Positions 24,674-34,138 of a stretch of DNA of 64,000 nt are shown in pieces (position 1 is the stretch's first letter; each line of letters opens with the position of its first letter). A program made the position numbers and the translations under genes. This DNA comes from Palsa-504 sp963739135 (lineage in GTDB: Bacteria > Actinomycetota > Actinomycetes > Streptosporangiales > Streptosporangiaceae), in contig CAVTZG010000021.1 of NCBI GenBank assembly GCA_963739135.1, positions 786,949 through 850,948 on the forward strand. Direction: 5' to 3'. The notes beneath the pieces were generated by a model. It worked only from the letters and a program-made list of their open reading frames with translations, ran no database searches and had not been told where the DNA came from.

Positions 24674-24855
24674 CTTGCGCGCCCCATCTGACCACAGAAA
24701 GTGACCGAACGGGCAGCGATCGGGTTTGTGATCGAACCTAGATAGGGGCATAAGATGATCACGGCCTACTTCATCCGGGCAGCTAAAGTCCCATAAGGAT
24801 GAGGACTGGCATGGATGCCCGGCAGGATGCGACCCGTTACTCAGTGCGATAAAGC

Positions 24856-25140
24856 GTGCCTCGGCGCGAGGACGCGCGGGAGTGGCGAGCCGTCAGCGAT
24901 GACTTCGAGCAGGACCTGGCCGGGCAAGAAAACGCGACCGTGGTGGCGCCGCACGTCGAGTCGGAGAGCAGAAGGGGCCGTGATTACGTCCGGGTAGTCG
25001 CCGTGGCCACGGTAAGCGCGACCGACGTGGCTGAAGCGCTCGGTATCGGATAGCAGGTCTTCCGCTGGGCCACGGGCGACGATACTGAAGGCTGAGACAT
25101 GGCCGCTGCCATCGCCGAGGTCCGGCCCGCTATCCGACTG
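24856..25140 (+). pseudogene. Small hypothetical gene with two Trp-to-stop changes
   Basis: From the GTG at 24856 the frame reads EWRAVSDDFEQDLAGQENAT, APHVESESRRGRDYVRVVAV and SATDVAEALGIG, then TAG at 25051-25053, QVFRWATGDDTEG, TGA at 25093-25095, and DMAAAIAEVRPA. Both stops sit where a Trp codon (TGG) would restore a smooth sequence. It resembles small actinobacterial proteins of unknown function. Likely inactive. Confidence 0.5.
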
Positions 25141-25226
25141 ACACGTAAGTGTCAGCAAGCCTGGCAGCCAAGGGCGGACCCGGGCGCCTGGGATAATCGG
25201 ACTATTCCTCTTCCTGGGAGTGCGGC

Positions 25227-25475
25227 ATGACGATCGTGTGCAGCGATCCGGCGGGGTTCACCGTGGACTGGAACTGGCAGGGCCGCCTAACCGTGTGGGC
25301 TCTTGCCGGGCGGCGTTTCGAGCCTCAGTTTGACAGCAAGGTGCTTGAGCATGAGTTGCCGGTCCGACCGTCCAGCAAGCGGCAGGCGCAGGTCGCCGCA
25401 GGCCGGTGGTGGCGGACTCAGGGCCGCGCCGAGGCGCTCGGCGCAGTCAGGGGGAGCGCCAGCCAGCTGCGGTGA
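25227..25475 (+). CDS. Small hypothetical protein, 82 aa
   Basis: The ATG follows GGGAGTGCGGC. The protein begins MTIVCSDPAGFTVDWNWQGR and is rich in Trp and Arg with no membrane segment. I do not recognise a family. It may be a short intact gene or the start of a longer one truncated by the events that left the integrase remnant at 25672. The stretch 25476-25671 shows nothing else. Confidence 0.4.
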   Translation: MTIVCSDPAGFTVDWNWQGRLTVWALAGRRFEPQFDSKVLEHELPVRPSSKRQAQVAAGRWWRTQGRAEALGAVRGSASQLR

Positions 25476-25671
25476 TGACCTCCCCGGTCCTTATTTATAG
25501 GCGAGCTCGGCTGGGTGCTGCCGGTAGCTCTTAGTACGCTTCGCGCCATGACCCGGGTCCGACGACTGCTCGCTTTGGCGGCCTGGCAGTCAAGTCATGG
25601 CGCCATGCAAGCTCGGCCGACCCGCAATGGGGAGTGACAGCGCTTCCTATGTACTTGTGCCGCGCGGAAGA

Positions 25672-25943
25672 TCACTGCTCGTTGGCGAAAATCTTGTCCA
25701 TCGCCTCGGTCCAACAGTGATAACCGGCCGGATCTGGTGGCGATAGACCGTCTCAGTAACGTTCGATGAACTGTGGCCCATGAGACGGCTGATCTCCTCG
25801 ATCGCCATGCCGTTGTCCGATAGTAGAGACACAAACGTGTGTCGCAGTTCCCGCGGCGTCCATCCCTTGCCGATGCCCGCTTTCATGCAGATCGTCCGGA
25901 GCGACCGGCGCACATCGGCCGCATCTCTCGAGGACCAGGACAA
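25672..25943 (-). pseudogene. Tyrosine recombinase C-terminal fragment
   Basis: The catalytic C-terminus reads GWTPRELRHTFVSLLSDNGM then IEEISRLMGHSSSNVTETVY. It holds the Arg of the HxxR motif (RELRH), the second His (LMGHSS) and the Tyr nucleophile (ETVYRH). After VITVG a frameshift is needed to reach EAMDKIFANEQ and the TGA at 25672. The N-terminal half is replaced by IS701 sequence. Possibly the integrase of an element whose att scar is the tRNA half at 18054. Confidence 0.75.
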
Positions 25944-26024
25944 CGCAGGCCCGGCGCGACAGCCGGGCCTTCAGGCATGCACCCGGAGAAACCGGCAACG
26001 CGGCCACTTCGGGAGGACGAATGT

Positions 26025-26964
26025 CCATACCGGTCCTCAGGTGGCGGCGGATGAGCAGGTGGTGGCGCGGCGATGCGGTGGCCAGCCAGGCCCAGGCGTA
26101 CCAGCGCTCGCCCTTGGAGCCGCTCCCGGCAGAGCGTACCTCCCAGCGCCGCTTGTGCTTCAGCAGGGCCTGGACCGCGTCCGCGCAGGTCAGCCTGATG
26201 CCGGCCGTGAGCGTGAGCATGAAGTTCGACGGGACCCGCAGCACGTACGCCTGGCCGCTGGCTTCGAAGTGCCCGCGCAGCTCGGTGCAGTTGCCGTACA
26301 CCTCGTCCCCGCAGTAGAAGTCCGGCCGGATCCTGTCGCCGGCGGCGTCTTTGCTGATGTCGATGGCCAGCTGTCCCTTGGTGCGGAACCCCAGCTCGAG
26401 CGGCAGGCCCATGAGCAGGGACTTCACCGGGTCCTCGATGTGCTCACGGGGGATCCACTGACGGGCGCCGATCAGCGCGTGCCCGATGCCTTCCCGCACG
26501 TAGGCCACGTGCACGGTGTTGATTCCGTTCGCGACCTGGCCCGCGCACCCCAGGTACTGCCGCTTGACCCCGCAGGTGGCCTCACCGGCCTTTTCCTGCC
26601 CGGTCTCGTCGATCGCCCCGATGATCAGGCCGCGGCGCCTCCCGCGGCGCCGGGCCGCCTGCTCCAGCTCCGCGACCGCGAACCGGCGCACCACGCCCAT
26701 CGCAGCGAAGGTATCCCAGCTGGCGTGGTTGAGCAGCCGCTGGGTCTTATCCGGCGTCTTGTCTCCGGCGTGCCGGGCGATGCTCCACCCGTTGCGCTCC
26801 GGCAGTTCGCTCATCACCGCGGCGGTGTACTTGCCCGCCTGCAGCCACGGCTCGGTCCGGGCAAAGCACGGCCGCAACCGCTGCAGCAGCTCAGCCCGTT
26901 TCCGCAGCGCCAGCCTGGCGCCTATTCTGGCGGCAGCAGCCGCCTCCGTTCTTGTACTCTTCAC
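26025..26964 (-). pseudogene. IS701-family transposase, C-terminally truncated
   Basis: The sequence has the IS701 (DDE_5) pattern: ERNGWSIARHAGDKTPDKTQ, RLLNHASWDTFAAMGVVRRF, LIIGAIDETGQEKAGEATCG (Asp of the active site), AIDISKDAAGDRIRPDFYCG and WYAWAWLATASPRHHLLIRR. After LRTG, near 26025, it runs into unrelated sequence and the integrase remnant, so the last 70-100 residues with the catalytic Glu are gone. The 5' end (26964) looks native. Confidence 0.8.
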
Positions 26965-27079
26965 ACAGACATGATCATGAGGCGGCTGCGCTCACATCTG
27001 CCTATCCAGTAACAAGATCACATCAGCCACGCCAGGCACCTTTGCGCAGCTCACAGCACCAAGTGGGTGGTACTAGATC

Positions 27080-28063
27080 GTGGAGAAAGACCAGAGCCCA
27101 AGGCGGCGAAGGTTCGCGGGCCCTCGGGTTCCGCCGAATCTGTTCGCCATCGTCTTGGGCATCGCCGGGCTCTCCCAGGTGTGGCACGTGGCCGTGCCGG
27201 TGCTCGGGACTCCGCAGGCGGTTCCCGACGCGCTCAACGTGCTGGACGCCGCCCTATGGCTGGTCCTGGTCGGCGCGTACCTGGCCCAGGGCCGTCGGAT
27301 CATCCTGGCCGACCTCCGCGACCCTGTTCTGTCGCCGTTCGTTTCGGCTTCCGCCCTCACGGCGATGCTCTTGGCCGCCGCGTTGGCCACAGAGGCCTCG
27401 GCCGCCGGACGCGTGCTGGTGGTCGTGTTCCTGGCCGTCACGATAGGCATCGGGAGCTGGCTGACAGGCCAGTGGATGACCGGTGGCATCGAGCCGGATT
27501 CCGTGCATCCGGGCTACTTGCTGCCGACCGCCGCAGGCGGGCTGATCGGCGCGAACGCCGCCGCCCAGGTTCACCTGCACGCGCTGGGCGAGGCCTCGTT
27601 CGGGACCGGCGTCATCTGCTGGGTCCTGCTTGGCTCGATGACGTTCAACCGGCTGTTCACCCGTCCTGCGCTGCCTTCCGCGCTCGTCCCGACGATGGCG
27701 ATCGAACTCGGTATACCCGCGGTCGCGGGGTCGGCGTATTTCGCCCTGGCGGGCCGGACCGTGAGCTTCGTGGCCTGCGCGCTCGGCGGGTACGCGGTCC
27801 TTATGGCCTTGGTCCAGGTCCGGCTGATCCCGGTCTACTGCAGGCTTTCCTTCACGCCTGGATTCTGGTCCTTCGCCTTCGCCTACGCCGCGGCCGGCGC
27901 TGACGCGCTCGTATGGCTCGCGATCAAGAAGCCGCCCGCCGCCACCGGCTATGCGATCGCGGTCATCGCGCTGCTCACCGCCTTTGTCGCGTGGATCGCC
28001 TTCCGCACGGTGGTCCTCGCCGTCCGCGGGCAGCTCTTTCCCGCCTGGCCACCGATTCACTAG
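27080..28063 (+). CDS. TehA/SLAC1-like (TDT) membrane transporter
   Basis: A 327-residue protein with about ten hydrophobic segments. NLFAIVLGIAGLSQVWHVAV opens the first helix with the GxxGL pattern of TDT proteins, and PGYLLPTAAGGLIGANAAAQ is the characteristic P-GxLIG block. Later helices include ALVPTMAIELGIPAVAGSAY and FTPGFWSFAFAYAAAGADAL, the latter the TDT signature near helix 8. The family exports anions, tellurite or sulfite, or forms anion channels; the substrate here is unknown. The GTG at 27080 is the start. Intact and alone between an IS remnant and an MFS fragment. Confidence 0.85.
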   Translation: MEKDQSPRRRRFAGPRVPPNLFAIVLGIAGLSQVWHVAVPVLGTPQAVPDALNVLDAALWLVLVGAYLAQGRRIILADLRDPVLSPFVSASALTAMLLAAALATEASAAGRVLVVVFLAVTIGIGSWLTGQWMTGGIEPDSVHPGYLLPTAAGGLIGANAAAQVHLHALGEASFGTGVICWVLLGSMTFNRLFTRPALPSALVPTMAIELGIPAVAGSAYFALAGRTVSFVACALGGYAVLMALVQVRLIPVYCRLSFTPGFWSFAFAYAAAGADALVWLAIKKPPAATGYAIAVIALLTAFVAWIAFRTVVLAVRGQLFPAWPPIH

Positions 28064-28087
28064 GCCCCGGTTCACCACGCGGTGGAT

Positions 28088-28229
28088 GCAGCGCCTGCGC
28101 GACCGTCTCCACCCAGGTGCCGATCAGGCTCAGCGACTGCCCGGACACGTAACGGCGGAAGTTCGCCACCGCCAGGGCGGCGAACATGGCCGGGTGCGCC
28201 GGGACCACCGGGGACTGGGGGGTGGTCAT
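28088..28229 (-). pseudogene. MFS transporter N-terminal fragment
   Basis: From an ATG at 28229 the frame reads MFAALAVANFRRYVSGQSLS then LIGTWVETVAQAL, the first helix of MFS_3-type exporters (FxxLxxxNFRxYxxGQxxSxxGTWxQxVA). Resemblance ends after about 47 residues at the edge of the TehA-like gene. The rest of the transporter has been lost. Confidence 0.65.
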
Positions 28230-28417
28230 TTCTGCTTTGCGTCTTCCGTGCGGATTGGCTGGCCAATGCCCGGGCAACAGGGACGGCCCGCGGGCTGGGT
28301 GACTCAGTTGGGGAAACCACGGTCCGTTCGGTAAGAGACCTGCCGGGCTCCATCCAGCCTCACGCTCGGCTTGGTGGGCCGGCATCACACACTCTGGTGA
28401 CTTGACGAGGATTCAGG

Positions 28418-29098
28418 TCAGCGGGAAGCGTTCGCCGCGGACGCGGCGCTCTGCCCGCGGATGAGCGCTATGGCGTTCCTGAGCGCATCCTGAAGTACAT
28501 GCTTCTGGACTGCCTGGCTCCAGTCCTTCACCGGCGCCTTAGGTAGTTCGACGGTTTCGTCTGTCGGCATCCACGGCAGACTCTGCTGGACCGGCCGACG
28601 GCGACCACAGCGACGTCGCACCGGCCTCCGCGATTCGCTCGTCCAGTGCGTAGGGCGACTGCCCCGATTGGGTGACGCCGATCAGGCACTCTGCGGCCTT
28701 GAGGCCGAGCCACCAGCCCGGGTACCCAAGGGTCTCGGCCACGCTCGCCGCAGTGCCCAGGATCACTTCCCCACCCACCCGGCCGACTGCCCGCCACGCG
28801 TCCTCGGCCTCACCGGGCAGAATCACGCGCGTGCCGACACCGAGCGCTGCCAAGTAGCCGAGGCCGCGGACAATATAAATCGTACCGTGAACGCCGGGAA
28901 CCGCCTCGTTGACGATGGGCTCGATCAGCTCCAAGAGCTGGGACTGGTCGATCTCCTTGGACACACTGCCAACGGTCTCTGCCCAGGCCTCGGACGCACC
29001 CTACCCGTCTCTGCCAAGCCTTGCTGCACCGCGTAGGCGTGGGCCGCGCGGGCGCCGGCCAGGTACTGACCGCGCGCGACGGACTGCTTAACCTGCAT
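28418..29098 (-). pseudogene. Hypothetical protein, two frameshifts
   Basis: The ATG at 29098 begins MQVKQSVARGQYLAGARAAH. After a shift near 29015 the frame reads SVSKEIDQSQLLELIEPIVN, IYIVRGLGYLAALGVGTRVI and GRVGGEVILGTAASVAETLG. After another shift near 28600 it ends VELPKAPVKDWSQAVQKHVL and QDALRNAIALIRGQ. All three parts are coherent and compositionally alike, so they were one gene of roughly 225 residues. I do not know its function. Confidence 0.45.
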
Positions 29099-29440
29099 AG
29101 CTCATCCTATGCCGTGAACTCCCCGAAAGCCCGGTTCCTCGTGCTGCGCCGGGAGCATGAGTAAGTACCCGGGCCGTGCTAGGGCGGAACTCGGATGGTG
29201 GTCCTCGTCGGTAAGGCCAAGACCGCGGATTAAAAGTCCGCTCCGGCCGTTCCATGCGCATCTATGAATGTTAGCAATGTCCATACGTGCAGGCTGCAGG
29301 CAGCGTAGACGGGTGAAGACACCGTCATACGCTCAGATACTGCAACCCGAACTGCAACCGGCACGCGAATTTGGTGGCGGTCTCCGCTGCGTCGCCCTGA
29401 CGCTGTGTCAGGCACGTAAGAGGCGAACAAGGCGCACGCG
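29099..29440. other. Intergenic stretch without a recognisable gene
   Basis: Only short frames without family resemblance are present. The right part grades into transposase debris. No promoter, tRNA or repeat stands out. Confidence 0.4.
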
Positions 29441-29575
29441 AAACTCCGCGCCTCCGGCGAGCGGGCGAACGCCCAGCTCAAGGCCTGACCGATCCTCCGC
29501 AAGCTCCGCTGCTGCCCCTGGCGCGCGGGCCAGGTCGCCAAAGCCATCCACGCCCTGGAGATTCACGCCGCATAA
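29441..29575 (+). pseudogene. IS5-type transposase C-terminal fragment
   Basis: The frame reads KLRASGERANAQLKA, an in-frame TGA where Trp is expected, then PILRKLRCCPWRAGQVAKAI and HALEIHAA. This is the end of IS5/DDE transposases (GERANAQLKxWxxLRKLRCxPxRAxxLAKAI). The remainder is missing. Confidence 0.7.
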
Positions 29576-29582
29576 GGTGCAT

Positions 29583-29599
29583 GAAAACGCTCAATATAT
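29583..29599 (+). promoter_or_regulatory. Upstream element shared with the GH26 gene
   Basis: GAAAACGCTCAATATAT lies about 90 bp before the DUF805 start and matches the element at 14013-14030 apart from one A. Its position upstream of two unrelated envelope genes suggests a promoter or regulator site. Confidence 0.4.
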
Positions 29600-29688
29600 A
29601 CTTCTCCTGCGGCCTGAACCGGGCGAGAATCGGCAACGTTGCCATAGCAGGAAGCCCTGAAAACCGGGGCATAAAACGGAGGATATTC

Positions 29689-30135
29689 ATGAGCAGCCCC
29701 TACCAGCCGTACCCGCAGGACCCGTCAGGCGGTTACGGGCAGCCGCCGCAAGGCGGCTGGGACCCCAGCCAGCGGGGCTACCTGCAGGGCGGGCCCGTCG
29801 GCTTCGGGGAGGCGATCTCCGAAGGTTTCAAGAACATTGTCACCTTCAACGGCCGCGCCTCACGATCCGCGTTCTGGTGGTTCTTCCTCGGCGCCATCAT
29901 CATCGACCTGATAGGCGGCATCATCGGGAACGCGACCCATGCCGTCGCCATCCAGTACATCATCTATGTGCTCGTCGCCATCGGGACCGTCAGCCTGGCG
30001 GTCCGGCGGCTGCACGACTCCGGCAAGAGCGGGTTCTGGTGGCTCATCGGCTTCATCCCGATCATCGGCACCATCACGCTCATCGTGTTCTACTGCCTTT
30101 CCGGGACGCCTGGGCCGAACAAGTACGACGCATAG
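29689..30135 (+). CDS. DUF805 membrane protein
   Basis: A 148-residue membrane protein. The N-terminus is Pro/Gly/Gln-rich (YQPYPQDPSGGYGQPPQGGW), then the DUF805 core: FKNIVTFNGRASRSAFWWFF, IIIDLIGGIIGNATHAVAIQ, LAVRRLHDSGKSGFWWLIGF and FYCLSGTPGPNKY. The GRxxRxxFWxF and RRLHDxGxSGWW motifs are diagnostic. Its function is unknown; some members affect membrane morphology or stress. I chose the ATG at 29689 because GGAGG lies at the right distance, although the frame is open back to 29581. Confidence 0.88.
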   Translation: MSSPYQPYPQDPSGGYGQPPQGGWDPSQRGYLQGGPVGFGEAISEGFKNIVTFNGRASRSAFWWFFLGAIIIDLIGGIIGNATHAVAIQYIIYVLVAIGTVSLAVRRLHDSGKSGFWWLIGFIPIIGTITLIVFYCLSGTPGPNKYDA

Positions 30136-30930
30136 CGGGACAGTGACCGGGTGCCGTAACCGGTGCCCGGGCCATCGGCTCGCCTGACTGCGGAGTAACT
30201 GACTGCTCGTATCTGGTTTGGGCTGGAAATGGGAGGATCTTGGCCCGTTGCCGTTTAGTGTGACGCTATGAGTAACCAGAAAGCCCCAGCTTGGAAGGTC
30301 GTTTCACGCAGGGGGTTAACCTGTGCGTTCCCAGCTAGCGGCTGTTGCGGTGTGCCCGTGAGCAACCGTGGATCACTCCCATTTACCGCCCGATCGGGCA
30401 CGCAACGGGCACGCCTGGCTGTCCTCTCTGTTGACGCTTTAAGAGTCAGGAACATGGCGCACTCCGCTGGTGTCGAGCCGTCATGTCGAAGTACAGCTCG
30501 AACTTCTGGTGCTGGTCGCGGTACCTGGGATTATGCCGTTGAGCTGGGATTTCAGTCCGCATCGGCTCGCATCGTTTGGTGGTACTGATCAGCATCAGCC
30601 GGAACAGGGACGGAACAGGAGCGGTGTCGCACGTGTTCTGCGGCCTGGTCGACCAGCTCGGTGTGAACGAGTGGCATAGAGGTCGATTTAGGTCGTTGGT
30701 GCAAGTCATAGGTCTGTATCAGTCGTATCAGGTCGGCGCCGGGCTGCAAGGTTCCTGTACTTACTTGCTGTACCGTGTCGCACTGCGCGGGGCGCATGCT
30801 GGCGCTGAGCTCAAGTTGCGCCCCCTGTCCGCGTCGTCGGCTTACATGACAGGTAAGTGATAGCGGAAGCCCACAGGCGTCAGTGTTCCGTCGTCTAGCG
30901 CCACGGGCCTATATTGCTCTGGTACGCCGG
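30136..30930. other. 795-bp stretch without a recognisable gene
   Basis: No frame longer than about 100 codons shows family resemblance. The composition is less GC-rich than the neighbours. Nothing looks like a tRNA, riboswitch or IS end. It may be decayed mobile DNA. Confidence 0.4.
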
Positions 30931-31974
30931 TCAACCGTGCTGGCGATGGCCAGCGGCTCGCAGCGTGGATTCCACCGCCTCCGTTCTGTCGTTCCTCGGT
31001 ACGACAGGGAACACGACAGGCATGTCCACCCCGGCCTGACGGTAGGCGGCTACTGCGCTAGCCACTAGCTTCTCGTCTCCGACGATGCTGATCGCGTCCA
31101 GCATCCGGTCTGAGACGCCCGCGACGGCCGCTGCACGATCACCGCTGGCGTAAGCCGTTCGGACCGCCTCCACTTCGTCGCTGAAGCCGGCCCGGGCGAA
31201 GCCCTGCGCGTACGCGTCAACCACCACGTAGGAGAACAAGTCGAACCGTGCGTAGTCCACGGTCGCGTCACGATCGCCTACGCCCACGTGGACGTTGGCG
31301 TAGACAGTCGCGTTGCCGCCAGCACGTACCCGTTCGACATACCACGGCACCTGGCTCGCAGGCAGATAGTTCAACAGAACGCCGTCCGCCTCTGCCCCGC
31401 CGAGCTGGAGCATCCGCTCGTTGAGCGCACCGAGGACGATCTTGGGCCGCCGCGCCCCAAGCTCGACGCCGAGCCGGAACTTCCGAATCGTGAAGTGGTC
31501 GCCAGCGAAGCTGACCGGCTCACCCGATAGGCAAAGGCGTAGCACGGTGAGGAACTCCCGCACATAAGACAGCGGGCGAGCGGGGTAAACGGCTCCGTGC
31601 CAGTCGGAAACGACGACCGGCGACGAAACGCCCAAGCCGATCAAGATCTCGCGGTCAGGCGCCATGGCCTGCAGCGACGCTGCAGCCATCGCCAGCAGCG
31701 TCGGGGTCCGAACCTGCATGGGCAGAACGCCCGTCCCAAGACCGATCGACGGGGCGACCTGCGCCGTTGCACCGAGGACAGAGAACGCCTCGGCCCCAAC
31801 CACCTCGGCCACCCAGAAGCTGTCATAACCCAACCGGTCAGCGCATCTCGCCAACTCTAGCGCCACAGCAGGACCAGACCAAATAAACGGTGCCGCGGTG
31901 ACGCCTATTACTACAGTCCGAGTTTGTGACAAAGGAGTAGGTTGATCCTGTTGTGCCCGGCGTCGATGCATCAC
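30931..31974 (-). CDS. LLM-class (luciferase-like) oxidoreductase
   Basis: A TIM-barrel flavin- or F420-dependent oxidoreductase of 347 residues. Recognisable blocks are CADRLGYDSFWVAEVVGAEA, LGTGVLPMQVRTPTLLAMAA, LIGLGVSSPVVVSDWHGAVY and VELGARRPKIVLGALNERML. They match the F420-type LLM subfamily common in actinomycetes. The C-terminal part contains VGDEKLVASAVAAYRQAGVD, also typical. The ATG overlaps the stop of a small upstream gene by 4 bp, so the two form an operon. The substrate is unknown. Confidence 0.88.
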   Translation of the reverse strand: MMHRRRAQQDQPTPLSQTRTVVIGVTAAPFIWSGPAVALELARCADRLGYDSFWVAEVVGAEAFSVLGATAQVAPSIGLGTGVLPMQVRTPTLLAMAAASLQAMAPDREILIGLGVSSPVVVSDWHGAVYPARPLSYVREFLTVLRLCLSGEPVSFAGDHFTIRKFRLGVELGARRPKIVLGALNERMLQLGGAEADGVLLNYLPASQVPWYVERVRAGGNATVYANVHVGVGDRDATVDYARFDLFSYVVVDAYAQGFARAGFSDEVEAVRTAYASGDRAAAVAGVSDRMLDAISIVGDEKLVASAVAAYRQAGVDMPVVFPVVPRNDRTEAVESTLRAAGHRQHG

Positions 31975-32291
31975 ACCCCCGGGCTGTCCTCCAGGTACTC
32001 AAGGAACACTGCCGGGATGCCTAGGACGAAAGTATGCGCATCGTGAGTTAGGCGGAGACCGCGTGGGTCCCAGCTGAATTCCCAGCCGTGGCAGTCAATC
32101 AGGTGCGTGACCGTCCTGATCAGCCCATCTTCCCTGATGCGACGGGTGAAGTCCGGTGAGTCGCTGTCGAGCGCGACTTCATAGGCCAGCCCATCTTTAC
32201 CCAGCTGGCCGAGCTCCTCGATCCGTGCATCCACCGCCAGCACTACGGGCGCGAGATACAGATCAGTCACGTCATGAGGTCTGATGGCCAT
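31971..32291 (-). CDS. Hypothetical protein, 106 aa, coupled to the LLM gene
   Basis: The protein starts MAIRPHDVTDLYLAPVVLAV and continues DSDSPDFTRRIREDGLIRTV and CHGWEFSWDPRGLRLTHDAH. It is small and soluble. The ATG at 32291 follows GGAGG; the frame is open further upstream into sequence beyond the IS21 end, but that part has no coherent composition. The stop overlaps the LLM start (ATGA), so it probably works with that oxidoreductase. I do not recognise the family. Confidence 0.6.
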   Translation of the reverse strand: MAIRPHDVTDLYLAPVVLAVDARIEELGQLGKDGLAYEVALDSDSPDFTRRIREDGLIRTVTHLIDCHGWEFSWDPRGLRLTHDAHTFVLGIPAVFLEYLEDSPGV

Positions 32292-32544
32292 GGGCACCTC
32301 CATGTACAGAAGACAACACGCCATGTTGCCAAGATGGGCTCTCCCGTCGTAGTGCCAAAGGTCCTGTGGTCGGTGCGGCAGGATACGCGACGGCCACCGT
32401 GGCGGATGACCGATCTTGGTAGCGCGAGTCCGTGGAGTTGGTAGCACGGTTCTGGATTGCTGGTAGCGCTGTCGATTCGGTGTGGTCGGGTTGCTCGTGG
32501 CGGCGCACTGGGCGCCGCCTTCGAGCACGGAGGCACATACGTCG

Positions 32545-34134
32545 ATGGCGGATTACAGGTTGATCATGTCCTTGCTGCTGAAGGGCCGTAGTTACCGGGA
32601 GGTTGTGGCGGCAGCGGGCTGCTCGCATCGTGACGTGTCGGCGGCGAAGGCCGCGATAAGGGTGCACGAGATCACGGCCGGGCGGCTGGGCGTGATGAGC
32701 GAGGATGATCTGGCGGGTTTGTTCCCCGATGGCAGGTCGCGGGTGTCGGCGGAGTACGAGCAGCCGGACTTCGCGCGGGTGGCGAGGTCGATGAAAGCGA
32801 ACCGGCATTTCACGCTGCTGCAGGCCTGGCGTGCCTACGCGGCGGCGAGCACGCCGCTGCGCCGGTACGGGTATGCGCAGTACTGCCACCTGTTCGGCGA
32901 GTTCGCGGTCCGCAACAACCTGGTCGCGGTGCTGCATCACGAGCCCGGCAGGGCGATGCTGGTCGACTGGGCCGGCGACACGATCGCGCTGGTCGATGCC
33001 GTGACCGGTGAGGTGTCCAGGGCGTACCTGTTCCTGGCAGTGCTGCCGTTCTCGGGCTACGTGTTCTGCCGTGCGTTCACTGACATGCGGATGGAAGCGT
33101 GGATCGCCGCGCACGTTGCCGCGTTCGAGTTCATCGGCGGGACCGTGCAGATCCTGGTCCCCGACAATGCGACCACCGCGACGCACCGCAAGGCCAGGGG
33201 CGACGCTGCCCGGTTCGTCACCGACCGTTACCGGCAGATGGCCGACCACTACGGGGTCGCGGTCGTGCCAGCCCGGGTGCGCAAGCCACGCGACAAGGCG
33301 GCGGTCGAGTCGGGTGTCAACGTCGTCAACAAGCGGGTGATCGGCTATCTGGCCGAGGAGACGTGGACGACGCTGGCCGAGCTGAACGACGCCATCGACG
33401 AGCGGGTCTTCGAGATCAACCATGAGATCCGCCGGGCCGACGGCACGACCCGGTTCGAGCTGTTCAGCCAGGAAGAAGCCCCGGCGCTGGCCCCGCTGCC
33501 CGGCGAGGTCTTCGAGCAGGTCGAATGGAAGGAGGTGAAAGCGCAGCGCAATTATCACGTTACGACCGGCTATCAGCATTACTCGATTCCCTACCGGCTG
33601 GCCGGACGGCTGCTGCGGCTGCGGCTGACCAGCAGTCGGGTGACGGTCTTCGACGGGCAGCAGATCGTCGCCGAGCATGTCCGCAAGACCGGCAGGAAGG
33701 GCCAGTACTCCACCGACCCCGCGCACGTGCCCCCGCAGCACCGCAATATCGCCGGGCTGTGGTCGCGGACCTGGTTCCTGGACCGGGCCCGCACGTGCGG
33801 GCCCGCGACTGTCAAGGTGATCGAGCAGCTCCTGGACCGGTACCAGATCGAAGCGCAGGGCTACCTGGACTGCCAGAACATCCTCGAATCGCTCGGCCGC
33901 CGGAGCACCCAGCGGCTCGAGGCCGCCTGCCAGGCACTGCTGAACATGGGCGGGCACCCGTCGTACTCGACGCTCAAACGGCTGATTACAGCCATCGACA
34001 GCGACCAGAAGAAACCAGCCCCGTTCAAGCCCGCGGCCTCCACGTGCAAGCCCGCCCCGCTGGATGGCAGCGGCCAGCAGACCCCCGAAGACGTGCTCGT
34101 GCGCGGCGCCGGCTACTACCGCGACGGGCGGTGA
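32545..34134 (+). CDS. istA: IS21 transposase IstA
   Basis: A 529-residue DDE transposase. The N-terminal helix-turn-helix is LLLKGRSYREVVAAAGCSHR. The catalytic core shows MLVDWAGDTIALVDA (Asp), VQILVPDNATTATHR (Asp) and RKPRDKAAVESGVNVVNKRV (Glu). The C-terminal part QRNYHVTTGYQHYSIPYRLA is typical IstA. The ATG at 32545 follows GGAGGCACATACGTCG. It is followed at once by istB. Confidence 0.9.
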   Translation: MADYRLIMSLLLKGRSYREVVAAAGCSHRDVSAAKAAIRVHEITAGRLGVMSEDDLAGLFPDGRSRVSAEYEQPDFARVARSMKANRHFTLLQAWRAYAAASTPLRRYGYAQYCHLFGEFAVRNNLVAVLHHEPGRAMLVDWAGDTIALVDAVTGEVSRAYLFLAVLPFSGYVFCRAFTDMRMEAWIAAHVAAFEFIGGTVQILVPDNATTATHRKARGDAARFVTDRYRQMADHYGVAVVPARVRKPRDKAAVESGVNVVNKRVIGYLAEETWTTLAELNDAIDERVFEINHEIRRADGTTRFELFSQEEAPALAPLPGEVFEQVEWKEVKAQRNYHVTTGYQHYSIPYRLAGRLLRLRLTSSRVTVFDGQQIVAEHVRKTGRKGQYSTDPAHVPPQHRNIAGLWSRTWFLDRARTCGPATVKVIEQLLDRYQIEAQGYLDCQNILESLGRRSTQRLEAACQALLNMGGHPSYSTLKRLITAIDSDQKKPAPFKPAASTCKPAPLDGSGQQTPEDVLVRGAGYYRDGR

Positions 34135-34138
34135 GCAG

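Noticed and set aside
30136..30930. Short plus- and minus-strand frames (80-106 codons) in the less GC-rich stretch
   Set aside because: None has a plausible ribosome binding site, family pattern or coherent composition.
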